From Affinundibacterium flavidum (GTDB lineage Bacteria; Pseudomonadota; Gammaproteobacteria; Burkholderiales; Burkholderiaceae_D), in assembly GCF_014284175.1 (NCBI RefSeq), contig NZ_JACOGA010000014.1:1-59135 (forward strand): 59,135 nucleotides of DNA. The letters run 5' to 3'. This document shows, piece after piece, positions 26,518-35,795 of this stretch (the stretch's first letter is position 1; each line of letters opens with the position of its first letter). The position numbers and the translations under genes are program-made. The notes under the pieces were generated by a model that did not search any database, was not told the DNA's origin, and worked only from the letters and a program-made list of their open reading frames with translations.

Positions 26518-28791
26518 ATGCACATTTTTAAAATGAATACGCAGGCTTTGGCGCTTCCATCTCTTCGGATTTCAAGTTATCTGGTTTCGACCCTTGCTTT
26601 GTTATCATTGGCAGGCTGCGCTGCGCAGATGGCCTACCGTGACGGCGTTAGCCTGATTGAAAAAGGACAGATTGAACAAGGACTTAAAAGGCTTAATGAT
26701 GCGGTGGAGGCAGCACCTGGCGACGCAGCATATCGTAGCAAATATTTGCAAACGAAGGATGTCGCATTGCGATCCATGCTCGACGAGGCAGAAAGACGAC
26801 TTCGTGCAAAGAATGTTAATGGTGCTCGCGATCAATATAATCAAATACTAAAAATCGAACACGACCATCCCAAGGCAATCGAAGGTATTCAAACCCTCGA
26901 TCAAGAAATGCGTTTCCAAGAATTGATGAATAATGCCAAACAGGCAGCGACGCAAAATAACCGGGAAGCTGCACTCAATGCATTGCGCACCATCCTCATC
27001 GAGATGCCAAGTCATCAAGAAGCCAAAGCCCTACTCGATTCCATCACAGTGACATCCACTTTACCTGTCTCGGAACCAACACTCGCAGAAAGTTTCAGAA
27101 AGCCGATTTCCATCGAATTCAAAGACGCCAACCTGACACAAGTCTTTGAGGTGATTTCACGCACTTCTGGTTTAAACTTTGTGTTTGATCGGGAAGTGAG
27201 GCTAGATCAGCGCACATCGATTTTTTTAAAAAATAGTACGGTCGAATCAGCGCTGCACACGACACTATTAACAAATCAATTAACGCAACAAGTCATCGAT
27301 ACGAATACGGTACTGATCTTCCCGAACACGCAGACCAAACTCAAGGAGTATCAGGAAATGGTCGTCAAGACTTTTTTCCTGACCAACGCCAACGCCAAAG
27401 AAATCATTACGATTTTACAGACGATTACTAAATCCAAAGATATGGTGGTCGATGAAAAACGCAATGGCATCACTTTACGTGATAGCCCCGATGTGATCAG
27501 AATCGCCGAAAAACTCATTGCGGTATACGACATTCCTGAACCAGAAGTGATGCTTGAAGTGGAAGTCTTAGAAATTAAACGGACACGCTTGCAAGAGCTT
27601 GGCATCAAGTGGCCCGATAGTCTGTCTCTTACACCACTCACGTCGGGAACGGGTAATCCGCTCACTTTAAGAGATTTGACCAACAACGTGAATAGTCGAA
27701 CAACGGGGGTTTCGATACCAACTGTCAATATTAACGCCAAGGCGCAAGATTCTGACGTCAAGATATTAGCCAATCCTCGCATACGGGCACGTAATCATGA
27801 AACTGCAACGATACAAATTGGTGAGCGCGTGCCAAATGTAACGACAACATCGACAGCAACCTTTGTATCGGAATCAACTACTTATACCGACGTGGGATTA
27901 AAACTAGAAGTCGAACCTCGTGTCTTCCTCGATAACGATGTCGGTATACGTGTGAAATTGGAGGTGAGCAATGTGGTGAGTCAATCACAAACAAAAAATG
28001 GAGCGACCACTTATCAATTAGGTACCCGTAACGCTGCAACCTCGCTCAGGTTAAAAGATGGGGAAACACAAATTTTAGCGGGGCTCATTAATAATGAAGA
28101 TCGCAGTACAGGTAATAAGGTGCCAGGGCTGGGTGATTTTCCGGTCATTGGTCGCTTATTCGGCAATACCGCGGACAATACTGAAAAAACAGAAATTGTT
28201 TTATCGATTACGCCAAGACTGATACGCAACATCAAAGCACCGGAAGCGAAATTAGCCGAATTTACTTCCGGTACCGATACCAATTTCCGTGTTCGACCTG
28301 AAAAGAATCCTTTACCAGCAGTTTCAGGACAAGGCACCTCGTCCAATAATGCCGAAGCAGCTAAACCGACGACACCACAAAATAGCCCGTTACAGATTTA
28401 TGCACCAGCAGAAGTCACTCCGGGAGAGGTTTTCAACGCCCACATCGCCATGCAAGCAAAAGACCATTTTAGTCAGTTGGTTTTTTCCGTGAAAATCGAT
28501 CCGCAACAGTTTGAGATTGTGGAAGTCAAAGACGGACGTGCACCAAACGCCAATCTTAAACAGCCCACCATGAGATTTGTCGCAGAGAAGGATGGCCAGA
28601 TTAATGTATTTATGTCGGGCAGCAATGAAAGCCCGATCAAACCTGCAGGCATCAACACCACTATTGCATTACGTGCCTTAACAAAAATAAGCGATGCGAA
28701 AATTGCGATAATTTCAGCTACTGGCATTAAACAAAGCGGTGAAGTGGCGACCCTTATGTTGCCGTCTGCATCTACTATTTCTGTAAAGTGA
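26518..28791 (+). CDS. gspD: Outer-membrane secretin (GspD/PilQ-like) with N-terminal helical repeats and C-terminal cohesin-like domain
   Basis: A 757-residue secretin lipoprotein. The signal ends in lipobox LAGC (about residue 34), suggesting lipid anchoring. TPR-like helices span about 40-185 (IEKGQIEQGLKRLNDAVEAAP and repeats). An N0/STN domain follows at about 195-275 (ISIEFKDANLTQVFEVISR), an N1 domain at about 275-345 and the secretin core at about 400-570 (DVKILANPRIRARNH, IGERVP, LAGLINNEDRSTGNKVPGLG). The last ~130 residues (LQIYAPAEVTPGEVFNAHIA onward) look like a cohesin-type beta domain, not usual for T2SS secretins. It would form the outer-membrane export channel. Confidence 0.88.
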   Translation: MHIFKMNTQALALPSLRISSYLVSTLALLSLAGCAAQMAYRDGVSLIEKGQIEQGLKRLNDAVEAAPGDAAYRSKYLQTKDVALRSMLDEAERRLRAKNVNGARDQYNQILKIEHDHPKAIEGIQTLDQEMRFQELMNNAKQAATQNNREAALNALRTILIEMPSHQEAKALLDSITVTSTLPVSEPTLAESFRKPISIEFKDANLTQVFEVISRTSGLNFVFDREVRLDQRTSIFLKNSTVESALHTTLLTNQLTQQVIDTNTVLIFPNTQTKLKEYQEMVVKTFFLTNANAKEIITILQTITKSKDMVVDEKRNGITLRDSPDVIRIAEKLIAVYDIPEPEVMLEVEVLEIKRTRLQELGIKWPDSLSLTPLTSGTGNPLTLRDLTNNVNSRTTGVSIPTVNINAKAQDSDVKILANPRIRARNHETATIQIGERVPNVTTTSTATFVSESTTYTDVGLKLEVEPRVFLDNDVGIRVKLEVSNVVSQSQTKNGATTYQLGTRNAATSLRLKDGETQILAGLINNEDRSTGNKVPGLGDFPVIGRLFGNTADNTEKTEIVLSITPRLIRNIKAPEAKLAEFTSGTDTNFRVRPEKNPLPAVSGQGTSSNNAEAAKPTTPQNSPLQIYAPAEVTPGEVFNAHIAMQAKDHFSQLVFSVKIDPQQFEIVEVKDGRAPNANLKQPTMRFVAEKDGQINVFMSGSNESPIKPAGINTTIALRALTKISDAKIAIISATGIKQSGEVATLMLPSASTISVK

Positions 28792-29276
28792 TGCAAGCCT
28801 TGAAGCACGTAAAACTATCGGGATTCACGCTAATCGAATTGCTCGTCACACTGGCTATTCTCAGTGTGCTGGCAACGCTCAGCGTCCCGGTCATGCAAGT
28901 GGCGAACCAACGTATCAAAGAGAAAGAGCTGCGACTAGCGCTGCGTGAAATTCGCACCGCCATTGACGCCTACAAACGCGCTTATGATGATGGGAAAATA
29001 ATGAATTCGCCGCTTCTTTCAGGCTATCCCACGTCGCTGGACATTTTAGTCAATGGTGTGCCCAATCAGCGCGATCCCCTGCATCACAAATTATATTTTC
29101 TACGAAAAATCCCTGCCGACCCCATGCTTGATAACGAACAATCAGAGCAGGCGACCTGGGGGCTCCGGAGTTATGACAGCGATACGCAAAATCCTCGAGA
29201 CGGTGTGGATGTTTATGATATCTATTCGACTTCAGAGAAAGTCAGTTTAAATGGACAAGCTTATAAAAAATGGTAA
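28791..29276 (+). CDS. Minor pseudopilin-like protein 1
   Basis: A 161-residue prepilin-like protein. The cleavage signal KLSGFTLIELLVTLAILSVL (Gly before Phe, Glu at +5) starts at about residue 9, followed by a hydrophobic helix and an amphipathic helix with REIRTAIDAYKRAYDDGKI. The C-terminal part, RKIPADPMLD and WGLRSYDSDTQNPRDGVDVYDIYS, resembles GspG's calcium-binding region. The ATG at 28791 overlaps the secretin stop. Probably a tip or minor subunit of the pseudopilus. Confidence 0.8.
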   Translation: MQALKHVKLSGFTLIELLVTLAILSVLATLSVPVMQVANQRIKEKELRLALREIRTAIDAYKRAYDDGKIMNSPLLSGYPTSLDILVNGVPNQRDPLHHKLYFLRKIPADPMLDNEQSEQATWGLRSYDSDTQNPRDGVDVYDIYSTSEKVSLNGQAYKKW

Positions 29277-29674
29277 TGCATAAAGCCAATTACGGTGCAC
29301 ATCGCCACCGGGAATCAAGCGGTTTTACTCTTATTGAGCTGCTGGTCGTCCTCGCTGTTATCGCGCTGCTCTTATCGATTTCCTTACCCAAGTATTTCCA
29401 GAGTATTGATATGGCCAAAGACCGTGTTCTGGCAGAGAATCTTCAAATAACACGAGATGTCATCAGTAAGTTTTATGGTGATACAGGACGTTATCCTGAT
29501 TCACTCAATGAGCTCGTCGAAAGAAAATATTTACGCGAATTACCCATTGACCCTGTCACAGAAAAGGCATTCATCGTCATTGCGCCTCAAGAAGGTTACA
29601 AGGGCAATATCTACGATGTAAAAACCAGTGCGAGCGGAAAATCGCATTTGGGAAAAGAGTATGCCAATTTCTGA
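29270..29674 (+). CDS. Minor pseudopilin-like protein 2
   Basis: A 134-residue prepilin-like protein with signal ESSGFTLIELLVVLAVIALL (about residues 15-34; Glu at +5), an N-terminal helix through about residue 60, and a short globular domain containing DTGRYPDSLNELVERKYLRELPIDPVTEKA, the pseudopilin Gly-Arg-Tyr-Pro motif. It overlaps both neighbouring genes. Size indicates a small minor pseudopilin. Confidence 0.8.
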   Translation: MVMHKANYGAHRHRESSGFTLIELLVVLAVIALLLSISLPKYFQSIDMAKDRVLAENLQITRDVISKFYGDTGRYPDSLNELVERKYLRELPIDPVTEKAFIVIAPQEGYKGNIYDVKTSASGKSHLGKEYANF

Positions 29675-30179
29675 AACCCAATCACCTATGGCAAAACGCC
29701 GGATGACACGACGCATTTCAACAAACTTGGCGTCAGGCGGATTTACGTATATTGGCCTACTCATCCTATTGGCATTAATGGGCATCACAACAGTAGCAGC
29801 GATCCATTTAGGTTTTATTATGCAACGTCGATCTGCTGAACAAGAGTTATTAGAGATAGGTCGCGAATATAAAAACGCTTTCATTAGCTATGCTATCGCA
29901 ACGCCCGTCGGCGCCAATCGTTATCCCAAAAGCCTGGAAGACTTGTTACTTGATCCACGCTACACGCAAAAGAAACGCCATCTCCGTAAAATCTATATCG
30001 ATCCAATCAATGATGACAATACATGGGGACTGATCAAAAGCCCTGATGGCACCGGCATTATTGGGGTACACAGTCTATCCAATGCACAACCCATCAAGGT
30101 CGGTAACTTTGACGATGAGTTTATTCAATTTGCAGACAAACGTTCTTATCGTGATTGGGTGTTTGGCGCAACTTTTTGA
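29661..30179 (+). CDS. Pseudopilin-like protein 3 with non-canonical signal
   Basis: A 172-residue protein closing the operon. The prepilin-type hydrophobic segment is GGFTYIGLLILLALMGITTVAAI (about residues 24-46), where the usual Glu at +5 is replaced (FTYIG instead of FTLIE). This resembles GspK-like tip subunits, which also lack Glu5. The soluble part keeps RYPKSLEDLLLDPRY and LRKIYIDPINDDNTWGLI, close to GspG-like pseudopilins. GGAAAAGAG precedes the ATG at 29661, within the end of the preceding gene; the upstream reading from 29628 is less likely. Confidence 0.7.
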   Translation: MPISETQSPMAKRRMTRRISTNLASGGFTYIGLLILLALMGITTVAAIHLGFIMQRRSAEQELLEIGREYKNAFISYAIATPVGANRYPKSLEDLLLDPRYTQKKRHLRKIYIDPINDDNTWGLIKSPDGTGIIGVHSLSNAQPIKVGNFDDEFIQFADKRSYRDWVFGATF

Positions 30180-30495
30180 AGGTATATAAAAGGTGTGAAC
30201 ACTGCTTCGTATCTTTGAATTTATTTTTCGCCCTGAATACCATACGGTGCACAAAATCTTCAGCATATTGGATTAAAGAATTTCTGATAACGATTGTTAG
30301 ATATTCCAAGTTGTCAAAGATCACAAATTAATAAAAACATCAAGTGAAAATCTTACATATAAAAATATATGTGGACTTGTGTGCGTTATTGGTGATTATA
30401 ATTGTATTATTGAGATAATGTTTTTTTAATAAAGTAATTATTAAAAAATTACGCATTAAATATTCAAAATTAAGTAATTTAAAGGATAAATTTTT
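30180..30495. other. 316-base AT-rich leader region of the Rhs locus
   Basis: Very AT-rich from about 30320 on, with many T/A runs. Probably contains the promoter for the first Rhs shell gene. Only the AAGGA ribosome binding site at 30481-30486 is clear. No terminator with a convincing stem was seen after the secretion operon, so read-through from it is possible. Confidence 0.45.
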
Positions 30496-33400
30496 ATGCC
30501 CCTTTCATTTAATTCAGTATTCACCTCGCCATTCAATATAGCAACCAAAAGAAGCAGTGGATTGACCTTAGTGTTGACCGCATTATTGATGTCTGCCAAT
30601 GTCGCTTCAGCACAGACGCCCTCTATTTACAGTGAGCAATCAAAATTAATTAAGGCACCAAATGCCGTTTCCAGATTAGGTGCAGATTTATTTGGCGATA
30701 AGGTCAATCTCTATAACGGTGGACTGGAATTTACACAGACAGATTTCAATTTGAAAGGGAATAGCGCTTTACCAGTGTCAGTTGGTCGTCGATTAACGAT
30801 AGGCCGTAGTGGCCCCTCAGGGCTGTTTGGTCGATGGGATATGGAAATTCCCCATTTGCATGGTGTATTTGCTAGAGCAGATAGCTGGACAAGCATTACA
30901 GGAAGTGCGAGCCCTGCTATCACTAATCAGCGTTGTAGCACCAATTTCGGTGCGCCGAGAGAATCTCGCGGTGCGAATTTACAGTCTGACTGGGCAGCGA
31001 AAGAATTCTGGGGTGGAAATTTTATTTACATACCTGGTGTCGGTGATCAGGAAATGCTGCGCCGGAATACCCTTAACGGTACGGTGAATAATAATGTTCC
31101 AACTGGAGGAACCTATAACATCGTGACGAAAGACGCTTGGGCTTTCTCCTGTATTAATTTACAAAGTGTCAGTGCCAAGGCCAACGAAAATGGGGAAGGC
31201 TTTCTCGCCATTTCTCCCGAGGGGACACAATACCGGTTTGACTGGCTAGCGACACGGCCGATGGCTAATCTGACAAAAAGCAATGCGGCGCCCGCCACGT
31301 TTGGCCGCACGGCTGCAAAAACGCCGGGCGTGAATTCACTGCCACCAATCGTAGCGGTCTCAGCAGATGGTAATACCCTGTATCGGGATGAGGTATGGAT
31401 TTTACCAACGAGGGTGACAGACCGCTTTGGTAATTATGTTGATTATGTCTACGACACCACTGACAAATGGAAGTTATTAAGTATTTCTGCGAGCGACGGA
31501 CGCCAAGTGACGTTTACCTATGTAGCCGGAACCAGGAAAATTCAAACCGCGTCAGATGGCACCCGTACCTGGACTTATACCTATAGTGGTGGCGATGCTT
31601 TAACTCAAGTTACCTTACCTGACAGCTCCGCATGGCAGTTAGGTGGTATCGACACGCTGGCGTATACGGACATTTCGTATGTTTCCGAGCCAGATTGTGA
31701 AAATAAAGGCACGTTGAGTATCTATGACATGGTAGGCAGCATGACACATCCCTCTGGTGCAGTGGGGACGTTCACTATTCGACCGACAGTGCATGGGCGT
31801 TCATTTGTAGAAAAAAACTGCCGTAATCTTTATGATGGTTTTAACTTTCTCGGAACCTACGCCGTCAAACCCAAATATTTCGCGTCCTTCTCGTTAGTGA
31901 ACAAAACGATCAGCGGACCAGGTCTGACCAATATGTCGTGGCTCTACAATTACGGTACAGAAAACACGGACTGGAACGCCTCTTGGAGTGATTGCACAGG
32001 AGCCAGCTGCCTAGATACCAAAGTTGTTAAAGTCACAGATCCGAAAGGCGACGTTACACGCTACACCTTCGGTAACCGCTTCCGTGCCTCAGAAGGGCAA
32101 TTACTCAAAGTCGAGTCTGGCTGGAATGGGGCAAGTGCATTACGTACAGTGACGAATCGTTATCGAAGCTATTCCACCGGAGAATACCCCAACCCTGCAG
32201 GATATAGCGATCAAGATCGCGGGGATGCGGAAATTGGTGCCCGTTATCAGCCGTTAGACCAAAGAGTGACAACGCAACAAGGGCAAACATTTAGCTGGAC
32301 AGCAAATCAGTTTGACAATTTTGCGCGGCAGAAAAAAGTTACCAAGACTGGCCCAAGCGGTACGCGTAATGAAACCACGGTCTATGAAGACAATCTGACT
32401 AGCAAATGGATTTTAGGTCAAATCAAGAGTGCTACCGATGATGGCTCAGGTTTGGTGATGCAACAAAATACTTACGATACGACGACATCGACTCTGTTAA
32501 CAACAAGTCGATTTGGATTGCTACAAGAAACGATGACGTATAACGGCGACGGAACGCTGGCGACGAAGAAAGATGGTTTAAATCAAACCACGACGCTGAG
32601 TAACTACAAACGCGGCATACCGCAGTTAGTCACCTATGCCAACAGCACAAGCGAAAGCGCCGTCGTTGATAACATCGGTTTAGTCACGTCATTCACCAAT
32701 GGTGCAGGCACCACAACGACCTTGGGTTACGATGCCATGGGTCGCCTGAGTAGCGTCACTTACCCAACAGACGCTGGTATTACTTGGAACAACACGATCA
32801 TTAATTTTGTTCCAGTGGCATCCGCTGAAAAAGGAATCGCTGCAGGTCACTGGCGTCAAACCGTCAGTACGGGTAATGGACAAAGCATCACCTATTTAGA
32901 TGCTTTATGGCGACCTGTATTAACCTCAACCTACGATACAGCAGATCAAGCGAATACAGAAAAGTCTGTCTTAAGCAAATTTGATCACAACGGAAAAACG
33001 ACCTTTCAATCCTATCCACAACGCAGCATCGCCTCCGTTGCCACAGTTGTTAATGGCGTCACTACTACCTATGATGCGCTGGGGCGCGAGACACAGTCGG
33101 ATGCTAATAGTGAATTAGGCTTACTCACCACCACGACAAGCTATTTGAGTGGATTTACCAAGCGCGTCACCAATCCTCGAAACCAATCAACCACAACGGC
33201 TTTCCAAGCCTTTGACGAACCAGTAGAAACCGCCCCGACGACAATTACAGCACCAGAAGGGGTAACAGTACAAATTAACCGCGACCTGTTCGGCAAGACC
33301 ATCAGCATTACTCGTAGTGGCAATGACGGCAGCACAGGTACCGTGAGCGCCACGCGCAGCTATGTGTACGACGCCAACCAGCGCCTATGCAAAACTATTG

Positions 33401-34530
33401 AACCCGAAGTCAATGCCACCATTCAAAGTTACGACGCCGCCAATAATGTCACATGGCGTGCTACAGGTATCAGCTCACCGAGTACCACCGCCTGTGATCA
33501 AGCCAATGCTGCTATTGCAGCAGCGAAAGTCAGTTTTACGTACGACAGCTTGAACCGTCTGCTCACTACCAGCTATGCCGATGGCAGCCCCAATATCACC
33601 CGCACCTATACCAATGATGGACTGCCATTGACGGTATCCAGTAATAATGCAGGTACGCCTACGTGGACCAGCACCTACAACAACCGTCGCCTGCTCACCA
33701 ACGAAAGTTTAAGCTTCGAAGGTAATACCTACAACGTAGGACGTGTCTACAACAGTAATGGAGCATTAACTAACCTCAACTACCCAACACAAAGCGCGAT
33801 TGCCAGTGTGGACTATGCCCCCAATGCCTTAGGAGAAGCGAGCAAAATCGGCAGCTACGCCAGCAACGTCAAGTATTATCCAAATGGTGCGGTTTCCGGT
33901 TTCACTTACGGCAATGGTATCGTGCATACCCTGGCGCAAAACACCCGAGGTTTGCCACAACAATCTCGCGATGTCGGCATTCTGAATGACACCTACGTGT
34001 ACGACGCCAATGCTAACGTCCAAAGCATCACGGACGTACAAGAAGGACTCAATACGCGCAATTTAACGTATGACAATGTAGATCGCTTAAAAACAGCCAC
34101 GGGTTACTTTGGCAATGCCAGCTACACCTACGACAGTTTAGATAACCTCAAAATCAGCAGTGTCGGTAGTCGCAGCAACATTCACACCTACAATACGACA
34201 ACGAACCTTCTGAGTAACATCAGCAGCAGCGACAGCAATTTTAACTTTGCTTACAGCTACGACACGCAAGGCAACATCATCCAACGTGGCACACAAGTTT
34301 ACGCGTTCGACAAAGGCAATCGCCTCACCAGTGCGACGGGCAAAGCGACGTATAGTTACGATGGATTGGGACACCGTGTTAAAACGACGAACACGGATGG
34401 CAGTACACAAGTGAGCGTCTATACGCCCGCAGGGCAAATCCTCTTCACCAACAAAACAGGGGGAACTAATCCGGGCAAGACGAGTTATATCTATTTAGAT
34501 CGTCATCAAATCGCTGAGGTGAAAAATTGA
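30496..34530 (+). CDS. Secreted YD-repeat Rhs shell protein 1 (no core/tip domain)
   Basis: A 1344-residue protein with a Sec signal peptide (residues 1-39, cleavage near VASA-QT). After a conserved N-terminal domain (about 40-420, with GDKVNLYNGGLEFTQTDF and FGRWDMEIPHL), it consists of YD repeats such as YDAMGRLSSVTYP, YDALGRETQ, YDSLNRLLT, YDGLGHRVKT. It stops at YIYLDRHQIAEVKN, exactly where a normal Rhs protein would continue into the YIHTDxLGxP core. The core and variable tip are in the next gene. No PAAR, VgrG-like or SpvB segment is present. Expected to form a hollow beta-shell outside the cytoplasm. Confidence 0.85.
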   Translation: MPLSFNSVFTSPFNIATKRSSGLTLVLTALLMSANVASAQTPSIYSEQSKLIKAPNAVSRLGADLFGDKVNLYNGGLEFTQTDFNLKGNSALPVSVGRRLTIGRSGPSGLFGRWDMEIPHLHGVFARADSWTSITGSASPAITNQRCSTNFGAPRESRGANLQSDWAAKEFWGGNFIYIPGVGDQEMLRRNTLNGTVNNNVPTGGTYNIVTKDAWAFSCINLQSVSAKANENGEGFLAISPEGTQYRFDWLATRPMANLTKSNAAPATFGRTAAKTPGVNSLPPIVAVSADGNTLYRDEVWILPTRVTDRFGNYVDYVYDTTDKWKLLSISASDGRQVTFTYVAGTRKIQTASDGTRTWTYTYSGGDALTQVTLPDSSAWQLGGIDTLAYTDISYVSEPDCENKGTLSIYDMVGSMTHPSGAVGTFTIRPTVHGRSFVEKNCRNLYDGFNFLGTYAVKPKYFASFSLVNKTISGPGLTNMSWLYNYGTENTDWNASWSDCTGASCLDTKVVKVTDPKGDVTRYTFGNRFRASEGQLLKVESGWNGASALRTVTNRYRSYSTGEYPNPAGYSDQDRGDAEIGARYQPLDQRVTTQQGQTFSWTANQFDNFARQKKVTKTGPSGTRNETTVYEDNLTSKWILGQIKSATDDGSGLVMQQNTYDTTTSTLLTTSRFGLLQETMTYNGDGTLATKKDGLNQTTTLSNYKRGIPQLVTYANSTSESAVVDNIGLVTSFTNGAGTTTTLGYDAMGRLSSVTYPTDAGITWNNTIINFVPVASAEKGIAAGHWRQTVSTGNGQSITYLDALWRPVLTSTYDTADQANTEKSVLSKFDHNGKTTFQSYPQRSIASVATVVNGVTTTYDALGRETQSDANSELGLLTTTTSYLSGFTKRVTNPRNQSTTTAFQAFDEPVETAPTTITAPEGVTVQINRDLFGKTISITRSGNDGSTGTVSATRSYVYDANQRLCKTIEPEVNATIQSYDAANNVTWRATGISSPSTTACDQANAAIAAAKVSFTYDSLNRLLTTSYADGSPNITRTYTNDGLPLTVSSNNAGTPTWTSTYNNRRLLTNESLSFEGNTYNVGRVYNSNGALTNLNYPTQSAIASVDYAPNALGEASKIGSYASNVKYYPNGAVSGFTYGNGIVHTLAQNTRGLPQQSRDVGILNDTYVYDANANVQSITDVQEGLNTRNLTYDNVDRLKTATGYFGNASYTYDSLDNLKISSVGSRSNIHTYNTTTNLLSNISSSDSNFNFAYSYDTQGNIIQRGTQVYAFDKGNRLTSATGKATYSYDGLGHRVKTTNTDGSTQVSVYTPAGQILFTNKTGGTNPGKTSYIYLDRHQIAEVKN
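34518..34530 (+). promoter_or_regulatory. Conserved shell/plug junction with stop overlapping a TTG
   Basis: GAGGTGAAAAATTGAG: the shell stop TGA overlaps a TTG that opens the frame of the plug gene (-1 relative). The same junction occurs at 37195-37208, 39119-39130 and 46777-46790. Either translational re-initiation at the ATG 50 bases later (GAGGA at 34568-34572) or -1 slippage on the A-run is possible. Confidence 0.5.
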
Positions 34531-34580
34531 GAACGCTATTCAATTTCACACCGATCAACGAATTGACGAGGACTAATACG

Positions 34581-35750
34581 ATGAAGCAATCTATGTTGAT
34601 GAAGACCAAGCGATCCATCAAATCTATCCTGACGATGTTACAGCTTCTGGTGCTGCTGTTAACCGTGAGTTTAGGCTTGAGCAGTCACGCACAAACGGGC
34701 TCTCTGACCATCACGCGTACACCGAGTACGATGATTGCTGGTCAGCCCTTTACTATCACGTGGAGCAGTACCGAGCCAACGGCGGTTGCCACCAAGTATA
34801 GCTGTGTTTCACCGGCCGGTGGATTTGCGGGAAGTGCCAGTTTGAGTGTGTCAGGTAATTCGAACGGTACGGCAGATCCAAACTGGGTTTGGAAAGACTC
34901 GACCTGTACTTGGACAGTTGTCAACGCAGCTGGCACTATTCTGGCTAGTCGCACAGACATCATGAAAACGGTGCCAGCGCCAGTAGCTGGTGTGACCTAC
35001 ATTCATACGGATGGATTGGGTAGTCCTGTTGCCAAGAGTGATGCGAATGGGAATTTAATTGCAGGTAGTCGGACAAGGTATGAGCCTTACGGGATGGCAG
35101 TGGCTGGAACGGCGACACCGACGATAGGGTTCACGGGTCATGTCAATGATGCGGATACGGGTTTGACGTATATGCAGCAGCGGTACTATGATCCGGTCGC
35201 GGGGCGGTTCTTGTCTACTGATCCGGTACTCACTGACTACAACACGGGGGCTAGTTTTAATCGGTACACCTATGCGTTGAATAATCCTTACAAGTACATC
35301 GATCCTGATGGGAGGGATCCGTGTGAATGGTGTAAAAAAACCTACAACTACGTGAAAGATAAAATTTATAAACCAGCGTCCGAAGCTACTAAAGAAGTTA
35401 ATAAAGTACTCAGTCCAGTTAAGAAAATTGAAAACGTAGTAAATAAAACAAGCGAAATCAGCCAGGAAATGCAAAAGGTCGAGGATCGTCGTGCTTATGC
35501 AGAGGCGAATAATCAACCTGATAAATCAAAGGGGGAAACCGTGACTAGCACTGACCCCAAGACGGGTGCTCCATATATTCTTGGGCAAATTCGTCAAAAT
35601 CATGCAGATGAAAAAGCAAATACACTGAGCGGAATGGTGGTAGTTGAAAAGGTTCTTTCGGCTGCAGGGGTACCCGATCCATCAACGAAAAAGGGTGCAG
35701 AGGAAATAGCCAAGAAAGCTATTGAAGCAGCGGAAAAGCCGATAAAATAA
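34581..35750 (+). CDS. Rhs core + variable tip protein 1 (plug module 1)
   Basis: A 389-residue protein with its own signal peptide (MKTKRSIKSILTMLQLLVLLL..SSHA-QT, cleavage near residue 37). An Ig-like domain (about 40-130, SLTITRTPSTMIAGQPFTITW) is followed by the Rhs core (about 140-244): YIHTDGLGSPVAKSDANG, RTRYEPYGMAV, TGLTYMQQRYYDPVAGRF, and NPYKYIDPDG, the PxxxxDPxG boundary. The variable tip (about 245-389) starts DPCEWCKKTYNYVKDKI and is helical and lysine-rich; no known toxin family is recognised. GAGGA lies eight bases before the ATG. The presumed immunity gene follows after 45 bases. Confidence 0.8.
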   Translation: MKQSMLMKTKRSIKSILTMLQLLVLLLTVSLGLSSHAQTGSLTITRTPSTMIAGQPFTITWSSTEPTAVATKYSCVSPAGGFAGSASLSVSGNSNGTADPNWVWKDSTCTWTVVNAAGTILASRTDIMKTVPAPVAGVTYIHTDGLGSPVAKSDANGNLIAGSRTRYEPYGMAVAGTATPTIGFTGHVNDADTGLTYMQQRYYDPVAGRFLSTDPVLTDYNTGASFNRYTYALNNPYKYIDPDGRDPCEWCKKTYNYVKDKIYKPASEATKEVNKVLSPVKKIENVVNKTSEISQEMQKVEDRRAYAEANNQPDKSKGETVTSTDPKTGAPYILGQIRQNHADEKANTLSGMVVVEKVLSAAGVPDPSTKKGAEEIAKKAIEAAEKPIK

Positions 35751-35795
35751 GAAATTAGAAACCGCTTTTAAGTAACAAGTCACAAGAGGAATATT

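Noticed and set aside
30496..34581. A simple frameshift splitting one ancestral rhs gene
   Set aside because: The second gene has its own ribosome binding site, signal peptide and an Ig-like domain not found in a normal Rhs chain, and the arrangement recurs with two different shells.
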